From an uncultured Pseudomonadota bacterium (GTDB lineage Bacteria; Pseudomonadota; Gammaproteobacteria; Burkholderiales; Casimicrobiaceae): DNA of 10,907 nucleotides. This document shows, one piece after another, positions 1 through 6,500 of the stretch (position 1 is its first letter; each line of letters begins with the position of its first letter). The DNA lies in the NCBI GenBank assembly GCA_937958295.1, contig CALFEY010000114.1:1-10907 (forward strand), read 5' to 3'. Both the position numbers and the translations under genes were made by a program. The notes beneath the pieces were generated by a model. It searched no databases. It saw nothing but the letters and a program-made list of their open reading frames with translations, and was not told where the DNA came from.

Positions 1-1
1 G

Positions 2-88
2 CTCCTCTTCCTGCTCGCGGCCGACGTCTTCATCCACTACCGCCTGCGCGTGGTGCGCACGGCCCCGCACGGCGCGCGCGCGGCCTGA
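2..88 (+). CDS. ABC transporter permease, C-terminal fragment
   Basis: Only the last 28 codons are inside the window; the start lies upstream. The visible tail reads as a hydrophobic stretch (LLFLLAADVFIHY) followed by an Arg-rich cytoplasmic end and a TGA stop at 86-88. This is how the first permease of BMP-type nucleoside/purine ABC importers usually ends. The complete second permease starts 12 bp after this stop, and the binding protein follows it. The usual gene order for the family is ATPase, permease, permease, binding protein, so this should be the first of two different membrane subunits. The assignment rests mostly on context, since too little sequence is present to judge the domain itself. 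Confidence 0.7.
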   Translation, partial: LLFLLAADVFIHYRLRVVRTAPHGARAA

Positions 89-100
89 CGGCGCCCGAAC

Positions 101-1021
101 ATGGACACGTTCACCCAGCTCGTCCTGCTCACGCTCGCCGCCGGCACACCGCTCGTGTACGCCGCGCTCGGCGAGCTCGTCACCGAGAAGTCGGGGGTGT
201 TGAACCTGGGCGTGGAAGGCATGATGCTCGTGGGGGCCGTGGTGGCCTTCATCGCCGCGGCGGGCACGAGCTCGCCCTGGGTCGGCGTCCTGGCGGGCAT
301 GGCAGCCGGCGCCGCGCTTGCGCTCGTGTTCGCAGTGGTGACGCTCACGCTGCAGGCCAACCAGGTGGCGTCGGGCCTCGCGCTCTCGCTCTTCGGCGTG
401 GGATTGTCGGCGTTCATCGGGCTCGACTACGTGAGCGTGGTGATCGAGCCCATCAAGGCCGTGCATCTGCCGGTGCTGAGCGACCTTCCGCTGGTGGGGC
501 CTTTGCTGTTCGGGTGGAACCCGCTCGTATACCTGTCGATCCTGCTCTTCGTGGCGATCCAGTGGTTCCTGTTCCGCACGCGCGCCGGGCTCGTCCTGCG
601 CGCGGTAGGCGAGTCACCGCAATCGGCGCACGCCATCGGCTATCCCGTGATCCTCATCCGTTATCTCGCGGTTCTGTTCGGCGGCGCGTGTGCAGGATTG
701 GGCGGCGCGTACCTGTCGCTCGTCTACAACCCCTCGTGGGTGGAGGGCATGACGGCCGGGCGCGGGTGGATCGCACTGGCGCTCGTGGTCTTCGCCACCT
801 GGAAGCCGTGGCGGGTGCTGGCGGGCGCGTACCTGTTCGGGGGCGTGACCCTCGCGCAGTTCCAGGCGCAGGCCCTCGGCGTGGAGATTCCCGCGCAGTA
901 CCTCTCGATGCTGCCGTACGTGGCCACCATCGTCGTGCTGGCGATCATCTCGCGCGATGCCACGACCATTCGCCTCAACGCGCCGGCGTCCCTCGGCCGC
1001 CCGTTCCATCCCGACGGCTGA
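101..1021 (+). CDS. ABC transporter permease (BMP/nucleoside-purine importer type)
   Basis: This 306-residue inner-membrane protein is of the BPD_transp_2 (RbsC/LivH-like) permease family. The N-terminal signature is clear: residues 14-45 run AGTPLVYAALGELVTEKSG followed by VLNLGVEGMMLVGA, the conserved opening of the second permease in nucleoside/BMP importers. About eight to nine hydrophobic segments can be drawn, near 6-25, 40-55, 62-82, 88-110, 141-158, 185-208, 222-235, 238-255 and 268-285. The cytoplasmic loop around 167-182 (RAVGESPQSAHAIGYP) is where the family contacts the ATPase. The ATG at 101 fits the family N-terminus and follows the upstream permease by 12 bp, but its ribosome site is weak. 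It would pair with the upstream permease to form the channel, loaded by the BMP protein downstream. The substrate cannot be read from the sequence; nucleosides or purines are the family norm. Confidence 0.93.
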   Translation: MDTFTQLVLLTLAAGTPLVYAALGELVTEKSGVLNLGVEGMMLVGAVVAFIAAAGTSSPWVGVLAGMAAGAALALVFAVVTLTLQANQVASGLALSLFGVGLSAFIGLDYVSVVIEPIKAVHLPVLSDLPLVGPLLFGWNPLVYLSILLFVAIQWFLFRTRAGLVLRAVGESPQSAHAIGYPVILIRYLAVLFGGACAGLGGAYLSLVYNPSWVEGMTAGRGWIALALVVFATWKPWRVLAGAYLFGGVTLAQFQAQALGVEIPAQYLSMLPYVATIVVLAIISRDATTIRLNAPASLGRPFHPDG

Positions 1022-1052
1022 TGAGCTCGACGCCTCCGCCGCCGGCAGCCCG

Positions 1053-1064
1053 TTGACCCGTCAA
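1053..1064. repeat. Short palindrome upstream of the BMP gene
   Basis: TTGAC-CC-GTCAA is a perfect 5-2-5 palindrome in the 113-bp gap between the permease and the binding protein gene. It lies about 30 bp upstream of the -10-like TAGAAT word. It could be a small operator half-buried in a promoter region, or a chance match; a 10-bp match of this kind is weak evidence by itself. Confidence 0.3.
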
Positions 1065-1091
1065 GACCCTCTTCGCACCCCGACTATTGAG

Positions 1092-1097
1092 TAGAAT
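1092..1097 (+). promoter_or_regulatory. Possible -10 box for the binding-protein gene
   Basis: TAGAAT matches five of six bases of the sigma-70 -10 consensus and lies 37 bp upstream of the ATG, a normal leader length. No good -35 is found at 16-18 bp; the best TTGACC word (1053-1058) is too far away. An internal promoter before the binding protein would fit the common pattern in which it is made in excess over the membrane subunits. This is an inference from position only. Confidence 0.3.
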
Positions 1098-1122
1098 TGT
1101 CCGCTTGCCCGCCGTACCTCCC

Positions 1123-1128
1123 AAGGAG
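1123..1128 (+). promoter_or_regulatory. Ribosome binding site of the BMP binding-protein gene
   Basis: AAGGAG ends 6 bp before the ATG at 1135. It is the strongest Shine-Dalgarno site in the window and decides the start: the open frame extends upstream to a TTG at 1087, but the signal peptide begins exactly at the ATG at 1135. Confidence 0.85.
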
Positions 1129-1134
1129 ATCGCC

Positions 1135-2238
1135 ATGACCCCCCGCCTCACCCGCAGACTGACGCTCGCGGCCATGACCGCCGGCGCACTCGCGCTCGCC
1201 CTGCCCGCCGCCGCGCAGCCCAAAGCCGGCGAGCCGCTCAAGATCGGCTTCGTGTACGTGAGCCCCATCGGCGACGCCGGCTGGACCTTCCAGCACGACA
1301 CGGGCCGCAAGGAAATGGAGAAGGCGCTCGGGGCCAAGGTCACCACCAAGTACATCGAGAGCGTGCCGGAAGGCTCCGATGCCGAGCGCGTGATCCGCGA
1401 GCTGGCCTCCTCGGGGCACAACCTCATCTTCACCACGTCGTTCGGGTACATGAACCCCACGATCAAGGTCGCGCAGGCCTTCCCGAACGTGAAGTTCGAA
1501 CATGCCACCGGCTACAAGACCTCCAAGAACGTCGGCATCTACAACGCGCGGTTCTACGAGGGCCGCTATCTCGCCGGCATCGTCGCCGGCAAGATGTCCA
1601 AGACGGGCGTGGCGGGCTACGTTGCCGCCTTCCCCATCCCCGAAGTGGTAATGGGCATCAACGCCTTCGCCCGTGGCATGCGCAGCGTCAATCCCAAGGC
1701 GGAAGTGAAGGTGATCTGGGTCAACTCGTGGTTCGACCCGGGCAAGGAATCGGAAGCCGCGAACACGCTGATCTCGCAACAGGCCGACGTGCTCACGCAC
1801 CATACCGACTCCACCGCCGCCGTGCAGGCGGCCGAGGCCAAGAAGGTGTACGCGATCGGCTACCACTCGGACATGTCCAAGTACGGACCCAATGCCCAGC
1901 TCACGGCCGTGACCCACCACTGGGGCAACTACTACACCAAGGTCGCGCAGTCGGCGGTCGACGGCAAGTGGCAGCAGGACAACGTGTGGGGTGGCATCAA
2001 GGACGGCATGATCAAGCTCGCGCCGTTCAACAAGATCGTCCCTGCCGACGTGCAGGCGCAGGTCAAGAAGGCCGAGGAAGAGATCGCCGCCGGCAAGCTG
2101 CACATCTTCCAGGGCCCGCTCAAGGACAACACCGGCAAGGAGCGCCTCGCGGCCGGCAAGGTGATGACCGACGGCGAGCTCTCCAAGATGGACTACTACG
2201 TCGAAGGCGTAGTGGGCAAGCTGCCCACCTCGAAGTAG
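1135..2238 (+). CDS. BMP-family ABC transporter substrate-binding protein
   Basis: A secreted periplasmic receptor of 367 residues that captures the ligand for the permeases encoded just upstream. Residues 1-27 form a classical signal peptide: basic MTPRLTRR, a hydrophobic Leu/Ala core, then an AAA-Q cleavage site after residue 27. There is no lipobox Cys, so it should be a free periplasmic protein rather than a lipoprotein. The mature part starts with the typical BMP/PnrA strand (LKIGFVYVSPIGDAGWTFQ, about residues 35-53), has the paired FTTSFGY region, and the characteristic PIPEVVMGINAFARG segment. A good ribosome site supports the start. BMP proteins of known ligand bind nucleosides, purines or related compounds; this ligand is not readable here. 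The deaminase at 5099-6457 makes a purine plausible, by inference only. Confidence 0.93.
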   Translation: MTPRLTRRLTLAAMTAGALALALPAAAQPKAGEPLKIGFVYVSPIGDAGWTFQHDTGRKEMEKALGAKVTTKYIESVPEGSDAERVIRELASSGHNLIFTTSFGYMNPTIKVAQAFPNVKFEHATGYKTSKNVGIYNARFYEGRYLAGIVAGKMSKTGVAGYVAAFPIPEVVMGINAFARGMRSVNPKAEVKVIWVNSWFDPGKESEAANTLISQQADVLTHHTDSTAAVQAAEAKKVYAIGYHSDMSKYGPNAQLTAVTHHWGNYYTKVAQSAVDGKWQQDNVWGGIKDGMIKLAPFNKIVPADVQAQVKKAEEEIAAGKLHIFQGPLKDNTGKERLAAGKVMTDGELSKMDYYVEGVVGKLPTSK

Positions 2239-2243
2239 CGCTC

Positions 2244-3377
2244 ATGGCCGCACGCAAGGCGGCGTCGGCCGCCCGTCCCCGCAAGCACCCTGCGCCGCCT
2301 CGCGGCGGGCAGGGCGCAAAGGCCAAGGCAAAGGAAGCGCCCGCCCCGCGTCCCCGGCGCGTGAAAGCGGGGGACATCGCCACGGCCAAGTCGCTCGCCG
2401 CCATCGAGCGCCACGAGGTCGCCGACCGCGTGCTCGCCAAGACCCTCGCCGAAGGCGAAGCCCTGCGCGACCCGGCCAATCGCGCGGCCTCCGCAGGCCG
2501 CCTGCACAAGGTCAAGGAGACGCCCCCGGGCACGAGCGAGCAGGAGATCGAGAACGAGCTTGCGAGCGACTGGCGTAGTGGAGCCTATCCGTACAAGTAC
2601 CTCATCTCGCGCAAGAGCTACGAGCGGCAGAAGTATCGCCTGCAGGTCGAGCTCCTCAAGCTGCAGTCCTGGGTCAAGGTATCGGGCCAGAAGGTCGTGG
2701 TGCTCTTCGAGGGCCGCGACGCCGCCGGCAAGGGCGGCACGATCAAGCGCTTCATGGAGCACCTGAATCCGCGCGGCGCGCGCGTGGTCGCTTTGGACAA
2801 GCCATCCGAGGACGAGCGCGGCCAGTGGTACTTCCAGCGCTACGTCCGGCATCTGCCCACGCGCGGCGAGATCGTGCTGTTCGACCGCTCCTGGTACAAC
2901 CGTTCGGGCGTGGAGCGCGTGATGCGCTTCTGTTCCGACGACGAGTACGGCGAGTTCATGCGCCAGGCCCCCGTGTTCGAGCAGAACCTCGTCCACAGCG
3001 GCATCCACCTCATCAAGTTCTGGTTCTCGGTGAGCCGCGAGGAGCAGCGCCGCCGCTTCGGCGAGCGTGAGGCGCATCCGCTCAAGCAATGGAAGCTGTC
3101 CCCGATCGACAAGGCGTCCCTCGACAAGTGGGACGACTACACCAAGGCCAAGGAAGCGATGTTCTTCCACACCGACACGGCAGATGCGCCGTGGACGGTG
3201 ATCAAGTCCGACGACAAGAAGCGCGCGCGCATCAACGCGCTGCGCTTCTTGCTGCATTCGTTCCCGTACACGCAGAAGGATCCGGAGCGGATCGGCGTGG
3301 TGGACCCGTTGCTGGTGGGGCGTGCGCACATTGTGTACGAGCGCGGGGAGAAAGGCCCGTCGCCGGGTCAGACGTAG
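2244..3377 (+). CDS. ppk2: Polyphosphate kinase 2 (PPK2 family)
   Basis: A cytoplasmic kinase that transfers phosphate between polyphosphate and nucleotides. The predicted protein has 377 residues. The PPK2 domain spans about 107-350: Walker A GRDAAGKGG at 157-165, Walker B region VLFDRSWYNR at 211-220, then the lid/helical region with REEQRRRF and SPIDKASLDKWDDYTKAKEAMF. Single-domain layout and motifs fit class I, which mainly uses polyphosphate to phosphorylate nucleoside diphosphates, but class cannot be settled by eye. Residues 1-40 are an odd basic tail rich in Ala, Lys, Arg and Pro (12 Lys/Arg, one acidic), and residues 1-100 exceed the core domain. The ATG at 2244 is 5 bp after the binding-protein stop, which suggests co-transcription. 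A GTG at 2361 is an alternative start that would remove most of the basic tail. The frame is open much further upstream, but that part overlaps the BMP gene. Confidence 0.93.
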   Translation: MAARKAASAARPRKHPAPPRGGQGAKAKAKEAPAPRPRRVKAGDIATAKSLAAIERHEVADRVLAKTLAEGEALRDPANRAASAGRLHKVKETPPGTSEQEIENELASDWRSGAYPYKYLISRKSYERQKYRLQVELLKLQSWVKVSGQKVVVLFEGRDAAGKGGTIKRFMEHLNPRGARVVALDKPSEDERGQWYFQRYVRHLPTRGEIVLFDRSWYNRSGVERVMRFCSDDEYGEFMRQAPVFEQNLVHSGIHLIKFWFSVSREEQRRRFGEREAHPLKQWKLSPIDKASLDKWDDYTKAKEAMFFHTDTADAPWTVIKSDDKKRARINALRFLLHSFPYTQKDPERIGVVDPLLVGRAHIVYERGEKGPSPGQT

Positions 3378-3559
3378 CGCGGAGGAGGCACGCCGGCGGT
3401 GGGTGGCGCGCTCTGGTGCGGCTGCGACGCTGTCGGCCCGGGTGATGGCGCGCTCGGTTGAGCCTGCGGCGCTGTCAGCCGCCCTGCCGCCGCGGTGCAA
3501 CGCCCGCGAAAGCGACGCTCACTCAGGCGCAAGCGACGCGCAGCGACAGAGACGATCCG
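3378..3559. other. Convergent intergenic region, no gene seen
   Basis: This gap separates the converging ppk2 and aldehyde dehydrogenase genes. It contains the 42-bp-period imperfect repeat annotated separately, and two AAGCGACGC words 21 bp apart (3510-3518 and 3531-3539). A small hairpin GCGGC-7 nt-GCCGC at 3466-3482 might help end transcription, but no T tract follows it on either strand, so I do not call a terminator. A short plus-strand frame crosses the gap but has no ribosome site or recognisable product. Confidence 0.6.
3404..3480. repeat. Imperfect tandem repeat, 42-bp period
   Basis: The 35 bp at 3404-3438 recur at 3446-3480 with 29 of 35 positions identical by my count. Both copies open with TGGCGCGCTC and close with CGCTGTC plus GCC. 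The match does not continue into the bases on either side, so this is a two-copy decayed duplication rather than a longer array. Confidence 0.55.
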
Positions 3560-4987
3560 CTATCCCGTCATCCGCCGCAGCAGCGCCACCACCCGCTCGA
3601 ACGTCTTCCCATACGGCGGATAGAGCAGCTTCGCGGCGGCGAGCCGGGGCTGCACGAACACCGGCTTGCGATGCGTGAACGTGAGGAACGAGGCCTGCCC
3701 GTGATACGCGCCGATGCCCGATGCGCCCACGCCCCCGAAGGGCAGGTGCGGATGCGCGAAGTGCCATAGCGTGTCGTTGACCGTCACGCCCCCCGCCATG
3801 GTTTGCTCGAGCACCCGCCCCATGCGTGCGCCGGAAGCACCGAAGTAGTAGAACGCGAGCGGGTGCGGGCGTGCCTCGATGCGTGCGACCGCATCGTCGA
3901 GCGTGTCGTAGGTCTCCACCGGTAGGATGGGACCGAAGATCTCCTCGCGCATCACCTGCATCGAATCTTCGGCGCCCAGGATCAGCGTGGGCAGCATCTT
4001 GCGCGAGCCGGGGGCCGGCTGCTCGCGCGCGGGATCGAGCGTGACGATGCGGGCGCCATGTGCCCGCGCGTCGTCGACGAGCCCCTGCAGGCGCCGCACG
4101 TGCCGCTCGTCCGCGATGGCGGTGTAATCGGGGTTGCCGAGGAAGGATGGATACAGGCGGGCGGCGGCGGCCGCGATGGCGGCAGCAAAGTCGTCCTCCT
4201 TGCCGCGCTGCACGAGCGCATAGTCGGGCGCAATGCACGTCTGGCCCGCGTTGAGGAGCTTGCCGGAGGCGATGCGCGGCGCCGCCAGCGTGAAGTCGGC
4301 ATCGGGCGCCAGGAGCGCGGGAGACTTGCCGCCGAGCTCGAGCGTGACGGGCGTGAGGTTCTGGGCTGCGGCCAGCGCCACGGCGCGCCCCACCGCCGTG
4401 GAGCCCGTGAAGAAGAGGTGGTCGAAGGGCAACTGCACGAAAGCGCGCCCCACGCTCGCGTCGCCTTGCACCACGGCCACCTCGTCCTCCGCGAACGCGC
4501 CGGCGATGAGGTCGGCGAGGAGCGCGGACGTTGCGGGCGTGAGCTCGGAGGGCTTCAGCATCACGCGGTTGCCCGCGGCAAGCGCGCCGACGATCGGCGC
4601 GAGCGCGAGCTGCACGGGGTAGTTCCACGGGCTCACGACCCCCACGACCCCCACCGGCTGGCGCTCGATGCGCGCGCGGGCGGGAAGGAGGTGCAACGGA
4701 GTGGACACGCGCTCGGGGCGCATCCACTTGCGTAGCATGCGCCGCGCCTCCGCGACTTCCGTCGACACGATGAAGAGCTCGGCAAGGCGGGTCTCGTGCG
4801 CGGAACGCCCGCCGAAGTCCTGGCTCACGGCCTCGACGAACCGCCGCTCGTGCCGGGTGACAAGATCGCCCAGGCGGGCAAGACGGTCCCGCCGCACCTC
4901 CAGGGTGGGCATGCGCTCGCGCGCGAACGCCGCGCGCTGTGCCGCGAAGAGGCGGTCGCTCGTGGCGGCGTCGTGGGGCCGGGACAT
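3560..4987 (-). CDS. Aldehyde dehydrogenase, coniferyl aldehyde dehydrogenase type
   Basis: A 475-residue NAD(P)-dependent aldehyde dehydrogenase, soluble and cytoplasmic. Visible motifs are SPWNYP at 119-124 with the catalytic Asn122, KPSE at 145-148 with the cofactor-binding Lys, FTGST at 193-197, the catalytic base Glu217 in LELGG, and the nucleophile Cys251 in GQTCIAPDY. The GQTCIAPDY form and the C-terminal THRKPVFVQPR region are typical of the coniferyl aldehyde dehydrogenase/fatty aldehyde group (CalB-like). That group oxidises aromatic or long-chain aldehydes to acids; the true substrate is uncertain. The ATG at 4987 fits the family start (RLFAAQRAAF soon after), though no clear ribosome site precedes it. 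It converges with ppk2 and diverges from the deaminase gene. The frame stays open far upstream of 4987 only as antisense to the deaminase. Confidence 0.92.
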   Translation of the reverse strand: MSRPHDAATSDRLFAAQRAAFARERMPTLEVRRDRLARLGDLVTRHERRFVEAVSQDFGGRSAHETRLAELFIVSTEVAEARRMLRKWMRPERVSTPLHLLPARARIERQPVGVVGVVSPWNYPVQLALAPIVGALAAGNRVMLKPSELTPATSALLADLIAGAFAEDEVAVVQGDASVGRAFVQLPFDHLFFTGSTAVGRAVALAAAQNLTPVTLELGGKSPALLAPDADFTLAAPRIASGKLLNAGQTCIAPDYALVQRGKEDDFAAAIAAAAARLYPSFLGNPDYTAIADERHVRRLQGLVDDARAHGARIVTLDPAREQPAPGSRKMLPTLILGAEDSMQVMREEIFGPILPVETYDTLDDAVARIEARPHPLAFYYFGASGARMGRVLEQTMAGGVTVNDTLWHFAHPHLPFGGVGASGIGAYHGQASFLTFTHRKPVFVQPRLAAAKLLYPPYGKTFERVVALLRRMTG

Positions 4988-5098
4988 GGAAAGTGAACGG
5001 TACCTGGCGCGCCGGGGCGAGGGGTCGCGTGACGGCCGGGACGCCGCATTATCGCACCCGGGCGGCTCGCCCCGGCCACCTTCCGCTACAGTTCGTGG
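4988..5098. promoter_or_regulatory. Divergent promoter region between ALDH and deaminase genes
   Basis: These 111 bp must hold the starts for both divergent genes. They contain an 11-bp perfect inverted repeat (annotated separately), a nested CCGGG/CCCGG pair (5036-5040 and 5057-5061), and a short AT-richer island (CATTATCG, 5047-5054) in an otherwise GC-rich stretch. A -10-like TACAGT at 5087-5092 lies 6 bp before the deaminase ATG. No matching -35 stands out. Confidence 0.45.
5011..5076. repeat. 11-bp perfect inverted repeat in the divergent region
   Basis: GCCGGGGCGAG at 5011-5021 is the exact reverse complement of CTCGCCCCGGC at 5066-5076, with 44 bp between the arms. The right arm covers the place where a -35 element for the deaminase promoter would sit. 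It could be a paired operator for a regulator acting on both genes, or a cruciform-forming sequence. High GC raises the chance of such matches. Confidence 0.5.
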
Positions 5099-6457
5099 AT
5101 GGCCGCCACGCTCTTCCGCAACGCGCTCGTCCTGGCCACGATGGACGATGCTTCCCGCGAGATCGGCAACGGGAGCGTGCTCGTGCGCGACCACGTGATC
5201 GAAGCCGTGGGCCCAGCGGACGCATTGCCGCAAGATGCCGACCGCGTGGTGGACTGCCGCGGCATGGTGGTGCTGCCCGGCCTCGTCAACACGCACCATC
5301 ACTTCTTCCAGACACTCACGCGCGCGCTGCCGGCTGCGCAGGACGCCGAGCTCTTCGACTGGCTGCGCACGCTCTATCCGATCTGGGGCCGCCTCACGCC
5401 GCCCATGATCGAGACCTCCGCGCAAGTGGCCATGGCGGAGCTCATCCTGTCGGGCTGCACCACCTCCAGCGATCATCTGTACCTCTTCCCCAACGGCAGT
5501 CGGCTGGACGACACCATCGCCGCCGCCACAACGATCGGCATGCGCTTCCATGCGTGCCGCGGCGCGATGAGCGTGGGCGAATCGAGCGGTGGCCTGCCAC
5601 CCGACTCTCTCGTGGAGAGCGAAGCCGCAATCCTGCGCGACACCCAGCGGTTGATCGAGACCTTCCACGATGCGTCCCCCCACGCGATGCTGCGCATCGC
5701 CGCGGCGCCCTGCTCGCCGTTCTCGGTGTCGCGCGACCTGATGCGCGAGACCGCGGCGCTGGCCACCGCGCTGGGCGTGCGCCTGCACACGCATCTCGCC
5801 GAGAGCGACAACGACGTCGCCTACTCGCTTGAGAAATTCTCGTGCACCCCCGCCGAATACGCCCGGGACACGGGCTGGACCGGCGAGCACGTGTGGCATG
5901 CGCACTGCGTCCGGCTCGATGCCGCAGGCATCGAGCTCTTCGCGCGCACGGGCACGGGCGTGGCGCATTGCCCCTCCTCGAACATGCGCCTCGCGTCGGG
6001 CATCGCGCCGGTGCGCGCCATGCTGGATGCGGGCGTGCCGGTCGCGCTCGGCGTGGACGGGTCGGCATCCAACGACTCGTCGCACTTGCTGGCGGAGGCG
6101 CGACAGGCGCTTCTTCTCGCCCGGGTGGGGGGCCTCGCGCCTGCCGCGCTCAGCGCACGCGACGCGCTGCGCATGGCCACGCGCGGCGGCGCTCGCGTGC
6201 TGGGCCGCGACGACATCGGCCAGCTCGCGCCGGGCATGGCCGCCGACATCGTCGGCTTCCGCTGCGACGACGTCGCCTTCGCGGGCGCGCTGGCGGATCC
6301 CCTCGCCGCACTGGTGTTCTGCGCCCCGGCGCGAGTCGCGTTCTCGTTCATTCATGGCCGCGAGATCGTGCGTGACGGACAGCTACAAAGCGTGGACCTG
6401 CCCGCGCTGTGCACGCGGCACCACTCGCTCGCGCGCGCGCTCCTGCGCCACGAATAG
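5099..6457 (+). CDS. 8-oxoguanine deaminase-like amidohydrolase
   Basis: A 452-residue metal-dependent hydrolase of the cytosine/guanine deaminase-like amidohydrolase group (COG0402). The expected metal and catalytic residues are present: His66 and His68 in NTHHHFF, His232 and Glu235 in HTHLAE, His269 in VWHAHC, and Asp320 in GVDGSASND. The stretch HFFQTLTRALPAAQDAELF at 68-86 is characteristic of the 8-oxoguanine deaminases related to Pseudomonas Pa0142, which convert 8-oxoguanine to urate and ammonia. The close relative hydroxydechloroatrazine ethylaminohydrolase (AtzB) and other purine or triazine deaminases are alternatives. The ATG at 5099 lies only 6 bp after a -10-like hexamer and has no ribosome site, so the message may be leaderless. 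A BMP-type importer nearby fits purine use. The racemase gene follows after 43 bp. Confidence 0.88.
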   Translation: MAATLFRNALVLATMDDASREIGNGSVLVRDHVIEAVGPADALPQDADRVVDCRGMVVLPGLVNTHHHFFQTLTRALPAAQDAELFDWLRTLYPIWGRLTPPMIETSAQVAMAELILSGCTTSSDHLYLFPNGSRLDDTIAAATTIGMRFHACRGAMSVGESSGGLPPDSLVESEAAILRDTQRLIETFHDASPHAMLRIAAAPCSPFSVSRDLMRETAALATALGVRLHTHLAESDNDVAYSLEKFSCTPAEYARDTGWTGEHVWHAHCVRLDAAGIELFARTGTGVAHCPSSNMRLASGIAPVRAMLDAGVPVALGVDGSASNDSSHLLAEARQALLLARVGGLAPAALSARDALRMATRGGARVLGRDDIGQLAPGMAADIVGFRCDDVAFAGALADPLAALVFCAPARVAFSFIHGREIVRDGQLQSVDLPALCTRHHSLARALLRHE

Positions 6458-6463
6458 CCATTC

Positions 6464-6493
6464 GTGTCACGCTCGCCGAAGGCGCGCTAACAT
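6464..6493 (+). promoter_or_regulatory. Possible promoter of the racemase gene
   Basis: GTGTCA (6464-6469) and TAACAT (6488-6493) have an 18-bp spacer and each matches four or five of six sigma-70 consensus bases. The -10 ends 7 bp before the ATG at 6501, which would place the transcript start on or next to the start codon. The spacer contains the hairpin CGCC-GAA-GGCG (6474-6484), with no T tract. No Shine-Dalgarno site precedes this gene, in keeping with a leaderless message. Confidence 0.35.
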
Positions 6494-6500
6494 CGACGGT

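Noticed and set aside
1087..1134. TTG start 16 codons upstream for the binding protein
   Set aside because: The ATG at 1135 has an excellent ribosome site and begins a textbook signal peptide; the added residues would spoil it.
1084..2103. 339-residue minus-strand open frame opposite the binding protein
   Set aside because: Composition is Leu/Gly/His/Arg-rich with no family signature; it mirrors the codon bias of the BMP gene.
1728..2243. Upstream extension of the PPK2 reading frame
   Set aside because: This stretch overlaps the BMP coding region in another frame and translates to Arg/Gly-rich nonsense; the ATG at 2244 directly after the BMP stop is far more likely.
3466..3482. Hairpin GCGGC/GCCGC as a terminator between converging genes
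   Set aside because: The stem is only 5 bp and no T tract follows on either strand; in DNA this GC-rich such stems are common by chance.
3322..3678. Short plus-strand frame crossing the convergent gap
   Set aside because: It overlaps the ends of both ppk2 and the aldehyde dehydrogenase gene, has no ribosome site and gives only repetitive Ala/Arg sequence.
4988..6355. Minus-strand frame extending the aldehyde dehydrogenase by about 456 residues
   Set aside because: It is antisense to the well-supported deaminase, is Arg/Ala/His-rich with no domain, and the ALDH family N-terminus fits the ATG at 4987. High GC keeps the antisense frame open.
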